NCBI GenBank assembly: GCA_002633025.1 | Contig: NMRB01000543.1 | Location: 1,799 to 65,798 of the forward strand | Length of the DNA stretch: 64,000 nt | Direction of reading: 5' to 3' | Source of the DNA: Notospermus geniculatus | Taxonomy: Eukaryota; Nemertea; Pilidiophora; Heteronemertea; Lineidae | In this document: one piece after another, positions 51,037 to 61,297 of the stretch | Layout of the letters: every line of letters starts with the position of its first letter | Numbering within the stretch: position 1 is the first letter of the stretch | The notes under the pieces: generated by a model | Database searches by the model: none | What the model was told of the DNA's origin: nothing | Seen by the model: only the letters and a program-made list of their open reading frames with translations | Made by a program: the position numbers and the translations under genes

Positions 51037-51514
51037 TGTCTCCGTTCTGATCAGACCACAGGCCTAATGATGCGTCATTAAATTGCAAACGAATTCAACA
51101 TAATTACAGATTATACCTTTCTATATCAATGCACAAATTGAACAAGGATATATCAATGCACAAACGAATGTATAAGCCGTTGCGAACATCCCGAGGTTCC
51201 GTCGGTTTTCGTCAGTCACATACCTGTAGCTAACTTTACCGAGTGGGCCGAACACCAGGGTGTTCTCTGGAGGTTGCTAAAAGCATTTGGCGACTTTAAC
51301 TGCCACCATCTTCAAAATAAAGGATCTCAAAATATGCCACTGTTTGAGAAGTATAGGCCTTTATCCCACCAACTCCATGAACGGTTCCAAGAGAGACGCA
51401 ATGGCAGAGGGCTGAACAAATTTTCTGAGGCCTACATGTAGTTCTAGTGTTAATTGCAAATCCAAATGGATCTACCACTACATAAATGCATTTATAAATA
51501 CACCAAAATCGTAG
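51037..51514. other. No gene recognised
   Basis: No repeat match or domain was noticed. The 76-codon minus frame at 51296-51526 is not supported. Confidence 0.35.
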
Positions 51515-52115
51515 TTGTAAGGTCACAGAGACCTTGCTTTGCCACTGGGATCTAGCTCCTCCAACATTATCATATCGAAAGCGTCAGTGTCAGGACTTCG
51601 ATTCGAAGATATCACCAGCCTGCTGTGTGGTCAGCAATGCCTACCATCACCAACAGGAGAAGCTGGACCCCGGTGTGACAGGGATCAAAGTCCCTGGAAT
51701 CAAAGTCCAGTCTGTTGTTCAGCGAGGGATTAGAATATATGGCTAGAGAGACCATGACCATTCGAATATAACCTTACAATAGCGGGCTATTGTTTGGTTT
51801 TTTGGCGGACTTGCACTCCTAGGACGTTGCTTCCTGTCGCACTGGCAATGCCAGACCTCTGTGACCTTGCAAGCGTCAGTGGCTGGACATCAACAGCCTG
51901 CTGTGTGGTCAGCAATGCCGACCATCACCAACAGGAGAAGCTGCTGGACCCCGGTCATGCCAGATCCCTGTCACCTTACCAGCGTCAGTGTCAGGACTTC
52001 GATTCGAAGATATCAACAACCTGCTGTGTGGTCAGCAATGCCGACCATCACCAACAGGAGGAGCTGGACCCCGGCAATGCCAGACATGCCAGACCTCTGT
52101 GACCTTACAACAGCG
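51515..52115. repeat. Tandem repeat family F, four copies
   Basis: GCCTGCTGTGTGGTCAGCAA, TGCCGACCATCACCAACAGG and AGAAGCTGGACCCCGG recur near 51615, 51895 and 52020. A CGGTGTGACAGGGATCAAAG insert at 51671-51775 resembles the variant MITE at 59967. Confidence 0.85.
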
Positions 52116-52245
52116 GTTTTGATGTAATTATAGTACATGTATATGTAATTTTTGATAGTATATATTGATGTAATTATAGTATGTCTCTCGGTGAGTTGAC
52201 GCATTACTGAGAAACATTCCACAGAGAATGCTTTGTCTTTCCTTC

Positions 52246-52500
52246 TCAGCAATTCTTGGAGGTAGCCAAGGTCGGACTCAGCTTGGACTTTACTCTATCC
52301 GGTATCGTGCATATCTTGAACTCATTGGCTCGGGCTATGAGTTTCTCAAACTTCTTGGTTTCACGTAACTCGCCGCGTCGTGGCAGTACAGGCCTGCTGA
52401 TGTAGTGGGGGGGGGGGGGTGGCCATAAAAATGGCGTTGAGTGGTCATTTCTGAAAACACGATATGTGACTGAACCATCATGAAGAATGGCTTCAGTGGT
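52246..52500 (-). pseudogene. Protein-like open frame, unknown
   Basis: The minus strand is open for 85 codons with a protein-like product (TEAILHDGSVTYRVFRNDHS ... LPRRGELRETKKFEKLIA). No ATG starts it: the first codon is TTG and an in-frame stop lies just upstream. A C run in the sense strand (52409-52421) encodes a proline stretch and may contain a length error. It may be a fragment of an exon or an old transposon gene. No domain was recognised. Confidence 0.22.
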
Positions 52501-52554
52501 CAATTTCGGAGACTATCAGACTGAATAGCAAAAAGAAACACAATATTTTCGGAT

Positions 52555-52830
52555 TTTTCCGAGCTCACCTTCCTCATAATGCATTCATTTTAGATTCTAC
52601 GAAATTCTGAACCTGACCGTGGCAGTATTGGTTGACATTTTCCTAGCCCTATATTTTCGTACGAGTCCAATTGGTTGAGGAGCAAAGATTCGAATTTTTC
52701 CGAGTTCACCTTCCTCAAAATTCATTCATTCAAGGTTGTACCAAATTCTTAACTTGACCACGACAATATTAGTTCACATTTTCGTATATTTTCGTACGAT
52801 TTTCTTATATTTTCGTAAGATTTTGATGCC
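52555..52830. repeat. Tandem duplication, two ~125-bp copies
   Basis: TTTTTCCGAGTTCACCTTCC, TCATTCATT, AAATTCT.AAC.TGACC and CATTTTCGTATATTTTCGTA occur twice. Confidence 0.8.
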
Positions 52831-53641
52831 ATCTTTAAGAATTTGAGATAGCATCAATATCATCTTCATTTGAGTTAATCGTAGAAATGTGCTTGACTCC
52901 GGATTACAAGTTAAACGAAATTTTGAAATTTTAGCTAATTATCACCAAAAATGTCGTTGTATACGTGTTGCTAAATAGCTCATGTTTTTTAAATGATGGA
53001 TTTTATGTGAATATTATTTCAAAATTATATAAAATTCGTCAAAAACTCGACACGCTACGCACGGAATTCGTAACAGACTCATTGAACTTGAAGCACGCTC
53101 AGAGAATCAACATCTTTATATTTTTCCTACCGGTAGACGTCGCTCTGATCGCGTCTTAAAGCTTCAGACTGTTCAGCTTTCTCTCGCCCAATTCGGAAGA
53201 TATTTATTCTATTAAGAACGGAATACCCTCCTGGGCAGTAATTTTCTCCTGCCATAGGGGAACAATACCCTACCCCAAGTCCCCTGAGGTCAACAGGAGG
53301 GCTATTTTTGGCAGAATTAGGTCTCGAACCCAGTGAATAGGCCCAGGTATTTCACAACCTCATACAACGGTGGTGACCATTTTCACGACTTCAGAGTGTG
53401 TTTTAAGATTATCTGACAAGAAAAACAATGGATTTTTTGGTTAATTTATCTATTTATCTACATAGGAGGTAAGTTAAGAAGAAGTATTGTGATAATCCCC
53501 CACTATGCAGGCATGTCATTAAGGAATATGAATCCTCGGTCGAATTGGCCTAGATCTTTAAACGAAATGAGCCCAGATTCAATCAAAATTACCTAAACAT
53601 TCTAGAAATTCGATGAAATTTCGATCGCTTAGTCAACTTAC
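52831..53641. other. No gene recognised
   Basis: Possible intron or downstream sequence of the exon candidates at 53642-54045. No acceptor-plus-frame combination stood out. Confidence 0.3.
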
Positions 53642-53718
53642 TTGGACATATTCTTGTCTTCGTTGTGGTCAGGAATGAAATCTACGATATTTCGATGAAT
53701 TGTCAGTGATGTCGGCAT
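53642..53718 (-). CDS. Possible first coding exon, unknown protein
   Basis: On the minus strand an ATG at 53718 (A at -3) opens 25 codons (MPTSLTIHRNIVDFIPDHNE...) that end exactly at TCCAA|GTAAGT, a consensus splice donor. An in-frame TGA lies four codons upstream, so this would be a start exon (phase 2 at its end). A second frame through the same DNA (HGVWKTQGNRALWMVLTWDY...) is also protein-like but stops before the donor. The next exon was not found. Confidence 0.3.
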
Positions 53719-53914
53719 AATCCCAAGTCAAAACCATCCAAAGAGCTCTATTTCCTTGTGTCTTCCATACGCCATGAAGGGATTGTCCTTGCAGGTGGAT
53801 ATATTTTCAGCGTCTTCGTATATTATTCAAGGTCCAGCCTTGACTAACGTATCAGAAAAGCTCGTTTCTGGACGACAAAACTGCAGTTTGATTTTAGGCC
53901 TACGAAGCACGTAC

Positions 53915-54045
53915 CGGTGACTTTAAATTGAATGAAGACCCTTTCCCCACGTTATCGAAAAATATGCGGCGGTCAAGGAAAATCCGTCGGATGTCGCATT
54001 TGAGGAAAGTGTAAATGTCCTTGGTGAGCCCGCACATTTCAATAA
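53915..54045 (-). CDS. Possible internal exon, unknown protein
   Basis: On the minus strand a pyrimidine-rich tract ends ACATTTCAG| and the following 131 bp are open for 43 codons (IEMCGLTKDIYTFLKCDIRR...). They end at TCACCG|GTACGTG. Many third positions are G or C, unlike the AT-rich surroundings. It cannot be joined in frame to the start exon at 53642-53718, so it may belong to another transcript or be chance. No domain was recognised. Confidence 0.28.
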
Positions 54046-54239
54046 CTGAAATGTATTTCGTAGCAGGTAAACAGTAGCAGATCAATTCACAGACAATCTG
54101 ACAGCCCTTGTTGATCACTCAGTGACATCCGACAGGTTTTCCTAGACCGCCTCACATATGCCCCCCCCCGTACATCAGCTAGAAGGTTCGTCTTTAAAAT
54201 GAACCAGGTTCCTCGGTCAAAGTTTGCATGCTTAAACCT

Positions 54240-54486
54240 AGCGTCCACTAGGGCGCGGACAAGACGCGGAATGCAAATTTAGTGAATCCGCATTCATTCG
54301 GCAACCACTCCGCATATTCTTGAAAGGTTCCGTTCACTGTCTTTATCATTCCGGAACAGTTCGCGGCATTTCTGCACGTTCGGGAAAGGGTAAAACGACC
54401 AATAGGACTTGATGCGGAAGCAATGCCGAAATGGCACATTTGCTTCCCGAACCCTTCCTAATGTTGTCGGCGCTCTAGTGGACGCC
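54240..54486. mobile_element. MITE with GCGTCCACTAG ends
   Basis: AGCGTCCACTAGGGCGC at the left is mirrored by GCGCTCTAGTGGACGCC at the right. The interior is non-coding with CGGAATGC phrases in both orientations. Confidence 0.85.
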
Positions 54487-54719
54487 ACCCATTAATAACC
54501 CGGGGGTTTATATCAATAAATAGTCCTCTGATGACGAACTGTAAACACGATTTCTAGGTCTGTCACTTGACTGCTGGTCATAACGGCAGCAACTCTGACA
54601 ATCGTAAATAATGATTAACGTCCAATGAAAGTTATTTGCTCTTTTTTTAAATTTGTCAACCATTTTTTGATCCCTTGCACACCTGTTCTCAAAATATTGT
54701 TAAAGTCAAATTAATACAA

Positions 54720-55065
54720 AGCATATTTACATGTTTACATGCTCTGTCAAACTTGTTCGACTTGCGATTAAGTTTTCGAATAGTTTTAAATTATTTCTAT
54801 GATTCTCCACCAATATTGCAACCTCAAGATGCCCAAATCCTCCATAAATTGTCTATGCTCCTCCGACCGACCCGTTAATTTGCTAAAACACCTGTAGTCA
54901 ATTGTTTTAAAAACACCAAATTCAGCTATGAAAACAACACTGTCGGATAGTTTCAAATTATATTAAAATTCTCGGCCAAATATTGCTGCCTAAAAACGCT
55001 CAAATCATCCCCAAAGTTTCTGTGCTTCTCGGACCGACCTGTTCTTGCTAAAACACCAATGGTCA
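54720..55065. repeat. Tandem duplication, two ~165-bp copies
   Basis: CCAAATATTGCTGCCT or CCAATATTGCAACCT, TGCTTCTCGGACCGACC or TGCTCCTCCGACCGACC, and GCTAAAACACC occur in order twice. Confidence 0.75.
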
Positions 55066-55222
55066 ATCGTTGCAAAAATAGCAGGGTCAATATCATTGTT
55101 GATATTAAAACGAATTCAAGCAAACCAGAACCAAATGGATTAATATCAAGTCTTTTGCCTTGTTTTCCATTTTCCCACTGAATTATTGCCAGAAAGAATC
55201 GTGAGTTATGAGAGAAGGAAAA

Positions 55223-55488
55223 AGAGCCCTGATAGCCTAGTGATTATCACGTCCACTAAACAGGCGCAGGTCCCTGGTTCGAATCCAGCCTTGGCCAAGT
55301 GGGACATTTTCCCTGGCTCTTCACGTCCGTCGCATATGACAGTAAGCCATGGTGTTTACTACATTGTGCCTTTACAAGGGCAAGTAAAAGACGCCATCCA
55401 AGTGAGGAACATGAGTAGCTTGAGATGGCCTCTTCCGTTTACAGGGCGAGTAATGCTATGGCTCCGGCCCTGATGGATAAATACAATC
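55223..55488 (+). mobile_element. Near full-length SINE
   Basis: GAGCCCTGATAGCCTAGTGA (A box), CTGGTTCGAATCCAG (B box), GGCAAGTAAAAGACGCC, and the tail CGGCCCTGATGGATAAATAC. Confidence 0.9.
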
Positions 55489-55539
55489 CCTTAAAATACC
55501 CACTAGGGTTATGTAACTCTCCCCTTCCCTTCAGATATT

Positions 55540-55692
55540 TGGCGTGTAATGTACCCTATGCCTTTACAAGGCAAAGAAAGACCCCATCCAAGTGAGGAAC
55601 ATGAGTAGCTTATGGCCTCTTCCATTTACAAGGGCCAGTATGCTGTGGCTTCGGCCCTGATGGAAACATACAAATACAAATACAACAGAAGG
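55540..55692 (+). mobile_element. SINE body, 5' truncated
   Basis: GTACCCTATGCCTTTACAAG, AAAGACCCCATCCAAGTGAG, CGGCCCTGATGGAAAC and the tail ATACAAATACAAATACAAC. Confidence 0.85.
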
Positions 55693-55851
55693 TTAGCAGA
55701 AATATATGTAGGCCTATTTCCTCAGTTATAAACAGCTTACGAACAAGTATTTGAAGAAAAGGCAATACGTGTATGGTGTCCGCTCTTCCTCAGACGTAGG
55801 CCCGTCGTCAGCCATCATGAGGCCAGTACCAATCTCCTATTTGACACATAC

Positions 55852-55920
55852 CTCCTTAGCATTTTCGTCATGGCAACAGCAGATGCAGTTTCCGTGGTTT
55901 TCCTGCCAGAATATCAGCCA
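55852..55920 (-). CDS. Possible 69-bp cysteine-rich internal exon
   Basis: On the minus strand GTGTTGGGTACAG| precedes 23 open codons that end at AAGGAG|GTATGTG. Acceptor and donor both fit consensus and the exon is phase 0 at both ends. The product has W at residues 1 and 5 and a cysteine cluster (NCICCCHDENAKE). Neighbouring exons were not identified with confidence. No family was recognised. Confidence 0.3.
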
Positions 55921-55959
55921 CTGTACCCAACACACAAGTCAATGTTAATGTTATGTAAT

Positions 55960-56340
55960 TAGGTTCCACACTTTATTGGTGACGCTCTGCATAATGCCCA
56001 GACGGCTGCATTTTTAAACATTCCGATCTCGAATATCGCCGTCAAATACACTGTTTATTGCATAGTATGGTGTTATTTCTTTTTCTATATCACAGACGTG
56101 ATATGTATGTTGATATATCTCGTAATATGAGGCCAGAGATGCTACCGTTTGTAGTGTCATAGACGCAATGTAAAGCCATGTATTGATTATACGCGGCAGA
56201 TATTATGCAAGAGACTCGGGTCATTTTCTCCTCCCCCGTGTACTGACGTTGTCTGTATTGTGGTAGAAGTCAGACTCCACGCAAAGGAAGGGATACATGT
56301 AGGTCGGCTTTCGACATCAGTAGAAGAAGGAAACCAGTTC
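55960..56340. other. No gene recognised
   Basis: A minus-strand frame of 25 codons at 56221-56298 (MYPFLCVESDFYHNTDNVST...) starts with ATG and contains an internal ATACAG acceptor-like site. This is too little to call. Confidence 0.25.
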
Positions 56341-56349
56341 GTAGGCCTA

Positions 56350-56709
56350 TAAAGGCCTTCTCAATCTTTCAGCGTGAACCTTCCAACTTAAGTTTGAGTC
56401 TTGCCTTCAATCTTTAAGCTTGAATCAGGATTTCAATGCTTGAAGTCGGAGGGTTCGAGCTTGAAGATTAAATGAACCTTCTGGGCTTTCGTAAAACATG
56501 GCCCAGTTGTTCAAAACAGTAGGATAGGGAAAGCTTTTGTTTTAGTTTGTAGGCCTACAAAAGCCGAGAAGGCTCTTTCAATCTTCCAGCGTGAACCTTC
56601 CGACTTAGGTTTGAATCAAGACTTCGGATTTCACTGACATGACTGAGTGCTGGAAGTCGGAGGGTTTGAGCTTGAAGATTAAATGAGTCTGGGCTTTCGT
56701 AGAAACCAT
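56350..56709. repeat. Two copies of a ~165-bp foldback repeat
   Basis: CAATCTTTCAGCGTGAACCT, TCCAACTTAAGTTTGA and AAGTCGGAGGGTTCGAGCTT, then GAAGATTAAATGAACC. Inside each copy GAACCTTCCGACTT pairs with AAGTCGGAGGGTT. Confidence 0.8.
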
Positions 56710-57102
56710 GGCCCGTATTCTTCAACCCTCCTTTAAATAGGCCTAAAGTAGGCCTTTACAGAGGCTTCCTTTAATGAGAAGTTACTTTGCTAAAGGCTCC
56801 TTTAACAAATGGTATTTAAGAACCACACTTTACATGTAACTTCCCTTATGTAAAGGTCGTCCTTTACCACGAAGTTGGACACTACAGACCAACCTACGTT
56901 TAAAGGCCTGCTTATGGCAAAGTAAAGCAGTTCCTGTATTCAAGGAAAGTTCTTGAAACGGCCAAACCTTTGCTAAGGAGTGGGAGAGGTACCTAAAGGC
57001 GTCCTTTGACCCGAGATAAAGGTTGATTCTTGAAATAAAATTTAGCTGAAGTTGACTTAAAGTCTCCCTTAACACTAAAGGAACGTTCTTGAATACGGGC
57101 CA
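56710..57102. mobile_element. Inverted-repeat element with GGCCCGTATTCTTCAA ends
   Basis: ATGGCCCGTATTCTTCAA is mirrored by TTCTTGAATACGGGCCAT. CCTTTA and TAAAGG phrases recur inside in both orientations. It splits ATGGCCCAGTTGTTCAAAACAG, seen intact at 56498. Confidence 0.8.
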
Positions 57103-57487
57103 TGTTGTTCAAAACAGTCATGACAGTAGTCGTTAAGTTAAACGTGACGTTCGTGCCTTCTTGGCGTTATCTCCTAGGCCCATTGCAGTTAACGCCACGT
57201 CAGAATATCCCTATCGATGCTTTTAACATCCCAGCCCAGCTTTTCAGTCTCCATGTCTTGTCACCTTCAACAGGGTAATGCGTCTATTTCAATTCAATTG
57301 CGAGTGAATTTAATTCATTTTAGCGATTAGTTAAACAAAACATTGTCTAGTAATTAATATAAATACACATAATAGGTAAAGGAAAACTGATATAAATATA
57401 ATAGGTATAATTATATACAGATCTGTTAGTGAAATGGCATCTGATAATTCGCTTCTTTGTAATATACATGTAGGCCTAATGACAGTG
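57103..57487. other. No gene recognised
   Basis: AT-rich sequence with short open frames only. Confidence 0.4.
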
Positions 57488-57615
57488 TTTCCGCGAGAGG
57501 GTACTATGCCAGTACCCTCAAAGAAGCAGAAAAGGGCCATTTTCTTATAATTTCATGGGTTTTTGTTGATTTTGAAGAAATTAGTACCCTCAAAAGAATT
57601 TCTGGCAGAGACCCT
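57488..57615. repeat. Dispersed repeat shared with 43485-43620
   Basis: AGAAGCAGAAAAGGGCCATT, TTTCATGGGTTTTTGTTGAT, TTTGAAGAAATTAGTACCCT and TTTCTGGCAGAGACCCTGA. Confidence 0.8.
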
Positions 57616-57644
57616 GAATGGATACGACTGATAAGATGAATTAA

Positions 57645-57805
57645 ATTTGGATTTTTCCATCAGGGCTGAAGCAGAAAAGCATTGGCCCTTGGTAAGTACA
57701 GAAGAGGCCATCTCAAGCTACTCATGTTCCTCACTTGGATGGGCTTTTTACTTGCCCTCGTGAAGGGACAAGGTACAAGTCACCAAGGCTTACTTTCCGT
57801 GCAAA
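57645..57805 (-). mobile_element. SINE, minus strand
   Basis: The tail is at 57650 (TTTTTCCATCAGGGCTGAAG), then AGTACAGAAGAGGCCATCTC, CATGTTCCTCACTTGGATGG and CTTGCCCTCGTGAAGGG. The head is missing. Confidence 0.85.
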
Positions 57806-58373
57806 GAATGAAAATGGAACGAAAAGAGGTTGATATTTGAGTTTGGGTATTAAAATAAACTAAAAAATCTGCCAGATCTTTCTTTATTTTTTGATATATC
57901 TTTATTCCACATGTCTATTTTTGACTTTTTGATACTTTGAGTAATTCTATATTAATATAAGTTACTTTCTTCCAAAGTTAATTCCACAGTTAAGGTTGAT
58001 ATTTTGGGAAATGGAAAATTTTATAAGATGAGTATGGTGGCCATGACTGACATACAATATTTTCTATCATTTACATTTACATTTAAATGTAAATTTAAAT
58101 TTCTTAAAAGATATTGAAGAAAATATTCATAAGGACGGTAAACAGTTTTATCAGGCTTTCGTTATCTTCCTGTGTTCGTCTTGAATGGTCCATTCCTGGG
58201 GTTCATAGAATTCAGTCCACACCCCTCACGTCCATGACTCACTCGACGCCACAGTGACCCGGTCCGCCATCCCAGAAACACCTGAAAACGAATTCTCTAC
58301 ATATTTGCGGTTTCTATATTTGTTTGGCGTTTTAATGTTACAGGGTGCAGCTGACAACTCAACTCCCACTCAC
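57806..58373. other. No gene recognised
   Basis: AT-rich, with TTTACATTTACATTTAAATG at 58072. It would be intronic if the exon at 58374-58616 is real. Confidence 0.35.
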
Positions 58374-58616
58374 TATAATTTGAAGATCCGTTGCCCTTTT
58401 CATGCCCAACGAACCCAGTAAATTCTGAAGTTCGGTTTCTGTGTAATTTATTCGTTGTCGGAGAAATATTCCGGTGACATTCTCATCCAAATGAGGACAA
58501 AATACGTTTCCTGTTATACCAATAATAGCCGACATACTTTTGTAATATTGAAGACAAGATGTAATTATTTTTCGATTCAAATCATTAACGTGTTCCAAGA
58601 AACGAAACTTCATCAT
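58374..58616 (-). CDS. Possible first coding exon (81 codons), unknown protein
   Basis: On the minus strand ATGATG at 58616 opens exactly 81 codons that end at ATTATA|GTGAGTG, a strong donor, in phase 0. An in-frame TGA lies two codons upstream of the ATG, so it would be a start exon. The product (MMKFRFLEHVNDLNRKIITS...) has mixed hydrophobic and charged stretches and an ETELQNLLGSLG helix-like part. No domain was recognised. The plus strand is also open over most of this stretch (58455-58664), which weakens the case. Confidence 0.3.
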
Positions 58617-58663
58617 ACGTCAGCACCCATTTCATTTAACGAGACTCCTGTTACATGGAAATG

Positions 58664-58735
58664 ATAGTACTCACTTTTCATTTTTCACTCCTTATTTTCC
58701 GTTCAAGAACATGAAATAGAAACGGATTTCTAAGG
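58664..58735. mobile_element. Start of a family G element
   Basis: ACTCACTTTTCATTTTTCAC and TCCTTATTTTCCGTTC match the left part of family G. The right part resumes at 59070 after a SINE head and a Penelope-like end. Confidence 0.6.
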
Positions 58736-58744
58736 TGAAAGACA

Positions 58745-58845
58745 TAACTTCCTAGCAGATTCGTACCCACGGACCCTCGCATATGCGTCAATCGCCAGCA
58801 CTAAGGGGCAGCATGCCTTAACCACTAGGCCAAATCCCCTTCAAA
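58745..58845 (-). mobile_element. tRNA-derived SINE head, second type
   Basis: In reverse complement GGCCTAGTGGTTAAGGCATG (A box) and CCGTGGGTACGAATC (B box), as at 19944-20050. Confidence 0.65.
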
Positions 58846-58944
58846 AAAGATGGTTCAATGACCTATGTCAAACAAGGCGTCCATCAGTACCCTGCGAGTA
58901 GTCCAAACAATCTCCGCAAAATCAAAATTCTTGATTACATGTAT

Positions 58945-59064
58945 AACTACAGATCCATAATTGGGATCCAGCTCATTCACTTCTGGGATCTCTACTAGAA
59001 AGTTCCTGAGGAAGACCCCGGTTGGGGTCGAATATTTGCGAAATTCGGAGACGACTGTACTTAT
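58945..59064 (+). mobile_element. Penelope-like terminal unit
   Basis: GATCCAGCTCATTCACTTCT, GGGATCTCTACTAGAAAGTT, CCTGAGGAAGACCCCGGTTG and GCGAAATTCGGAGACGACTG. One base of stem III differs from the intact copies. Confidence 0.75.
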
Positions 59065-59067
59065 ACT

Positions 59068-59213
59068 ATCGAAATCAAAATCAGAAAACGAAACGCCAGT
59101 GTGAACAGTTAATGAAGATAATCTGTTCATTCTTCAGGTTACGGATGTTTCGTGCCAAATGACAAATTGCAGGTGAAAAACTAGCTCCTGTCATGCCTGT
59201 GTAACGGCGGACG
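59068..59213. mobile_element. Right part of a family G element
   Basis: AATCAAAATCAGAAAACGAA, TGTTCATTCTTCAGGTTACG and GTGCCAAATGACAAATTGCA, ending at CCTGTGTAACGGCGG. Confidence 0.65.
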
Positions 59214-59384
59214 GAAGTAGGCCTATAAATTATATTTGCTGACAAAACGAAAAGGTTGATGTATAGTTGCATCAGAAGTTTCTTTTCCCGTCCGGGTGCC
59301 TTTTTGGATTCTTCAGTTTTTTCCACGGCTGACCTTGCATCGATTAACGTATGAGCCGTTGAGAAATCGTTCCACCTTCAATTT

Positions 59385-59561
59385 TAACTAATCCAATATT
59401 GGTTACTCTTTCTAGATTTATTTTATAACACGACGTTTCTACCAGTGACTGTTCCCTGGTCGTTGTCAAGTGTACAACTGAATCACAATGACCAGGGAAC
59501 ACTGGTAGAAACGTCGTGTTAAATAAATCTAGAAAGAGTAACCAAAAAATTGGATTAGTTA
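59385..59561. mobile_element. Foldback with ~80-bp arms
   Basis: TAACTAATCCAATATTGGTT, ACTCTTTCTAGATTTATTTT and ACACGACGTTTCTACCAGTG are mirrored at 59488-59561. The TTCCCTGGTCGTTGTC near the loop recurs at 62467 and 63373. Confidence 0.85.
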
Positions 59562-59614
59562 TTCTAAACCTTCCTAAAATGCCATTCAAGCACCTTCAAT
59601 TTTGTACTTGTATT

Positions 59615-59700
59615 TTGATTTTTTCCGTCAGGGCCGAAGCCAAAAGATATTGGCCCTGCAAAAGTACGGAAAAGGCCATCTCAAGCTTCTCATGTCCCTC
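59615..59700 (-). mobile_element. SINE 3' fragment, minus strand
   Basis: TTTTTTCCGTCAGGGCCGAA, AAGTACGGAAAAGGCCATCT and CATGTCCCTCACTT. Confidence 0.8.
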
Positions 59701-59911
59701 ACTTTGAAGAGCCCACCTTCGATGAGCCTGCATAACATTACATATTCCACTCAGATGATCGAACACAACCCGTCTGACCTGTTCCCAGGGCAGGTCGTTG
59801 TGAGCCCGACGAGATTTGGTCGTTTCAAGTTGGTTTGGAATAACAAAAATATAGCCCTACAATCATGACACCTGTTGGCCTACAGATGGCTCGTTTGAGC
59901 AAGTGCATCAC

Positions 59912-60497
59912 CCTAGCCCCGATAGCCTCGTGGTAAACGCGCCCGCTTCCGCCGGCAGCAGGTCCCGGTGTGAACGCGGATGAAGTCCCCTGGAATCGAA
60001 GTCCGGACGCTATTGTCCTAGAGGATTAAGCCTTTGCTATTGTCCCAGAGGATTAAGCCTTTCTGAAGGATTATGTCAGAAACCCTGACCATGACCGTTG
60101 ACAATGTATGACCGTTGTATTATGACTTCCCCATTTCTATCATAGTCAGGACTCGGTCAGGACTCATGTGATAAAGGGGTAACAGGTTGACAGTTGACGG
60201 TGCAGGTTTCCACGTAGGTCCCCCGTCTGACACATCGAGTTCGAATCCCGCCAAGGCCATGTGGGATTAAACATCCCTGCCTCTTCACATCCGTCGTATG
60301 AGACAGTAAGTTGTGGTGTCTTGTACCTTGTACCTTTGCTGTGCAAGTAAAAGACCCCATCCAAGTGAGGAACATGAGTAGCTTGAGATGGCATCTTCCG
60401 TACTTATCAGGGCCGATAATGCTTTGGCTTCGGCCTTGTTGGAACTTCAGTACAATCTTCGTTAAGGAATCAGCTCAAATAGCATTTGAACATCGAA
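59912..60497 (+). mobile_element. SINE split by a MITE, with extended 3' tail
   Basis: The head CCCGATAGCCTCGTGGTAAA runs to GGTCCC (59966). After the insert, GTTCGAATCCCGCCAAGGCC and the body follow. Beyond the usual tail it continues with CAGTACAATCTTCGTTAAGG and CTCAAATAGCATTTGAACAT, as at 8614-8666. Confidence 0.85.
59967..60236. mobile_element. MITE variant inserted beside the SINE B box
   Basis: GGTGTGAACG and CTGACACATC are the ends, with GGATGAAGTCCCCTGGAATC and GTCCTAGAGGATTAAGCCTT inside. It lies between GGTCCC and GTTCGAATCC, as at 11779 and 27360. Confidence 0.8.
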
Positions 60498-60502
60498 TGA
60501 CC

Positions 60503-60670
60503 GCTGTAATACATGTATTTTTCACTGCCCCCCCCCCCTTGCCAATGCTCCCAACAACAAAAGATTGACCGATTAAGTCGCAACGTGCACTGATATACAT
60601 GTTTCTCTGTTTTTGAGTGTCTGCTACACAATAAAGCGGGTCTATCAAACAGGAGGCATTCTCACACCTG
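60503..60670. mobile_element. CAGGTGTAA-family MITE
   Basis: GCTGTAATAC and CACACCTG form the ends. The interior has CCAATGCTCCCAAC, GGATTAAG-like GATTAAGTCGCAACGTGC, GTTTCTCTGTTTTTGAGTGT and AGGAGGCATTCTC. Confidence 0.7.
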
Positions 60671-61039
60671 TTTAAAATCAGGGTGTCTCTTAAAGCTTCT
60701 TTCGTTAATTCCCTCTTACCTATCAATCGAACTAAAACCACTGTTTTATTAGTCAACATTGCTAACGGATGAAAATGACCGATTGAGAAAATAGATCAGT
60801 GATGTAATGATAAATGTGTTCAGTTATCAATTAGTACATGTAGGTCTATAAAGTTATTGAAAGTATAAAGTTTGATTGAAATTATACATGTAGTACAGCA
60901 GTCCTCGTGAAAGGTATGAAAAGTCGAAGTCTGATGAGGCGTATATGACTCATATATGACAGCAGTCTGCGAGTTTCTTCCCCTCCCTCTGTGATGCCTA
61001 TGGTAAATCCATGTGCTCTTGTGTCGTGAATAAACCAGA

Positions 61040-61297
61040 GGAGCCCTGATAGCATAGTGGTTATCTCGTCCGCTTGGCAAGCGGCAGGTCACGGGCTCGT
61101 CTTCACGTCCGTCACATGGGTACCAGTAAGCCATGGTGGTGCCTTGTACCCTATGCCTTCGCAAGGCCAAGTAAAAGACCCCATCCAGCATGTCCAAGTA
61201 AGGATCATGAGAAGCTTGAGATGGCCTCTACCGTACCAGGGCCAATAATGCTTTGCTTTGGCCCTGACGGAAAAATCTAATTACAAATACAAAAAAT
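61040..61297 (+). mobile_element. SINE lacking the B box
   Basis: GAGCCCTGATAGCATAGTGG is followed by GGCAGGTCACGGGCTCGTCT. The B box region is deleted and the body joins directly. The tail is GGCCCTGACGGAAAAATC then ATACAAAAAATAA. Confidence 0.85.
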
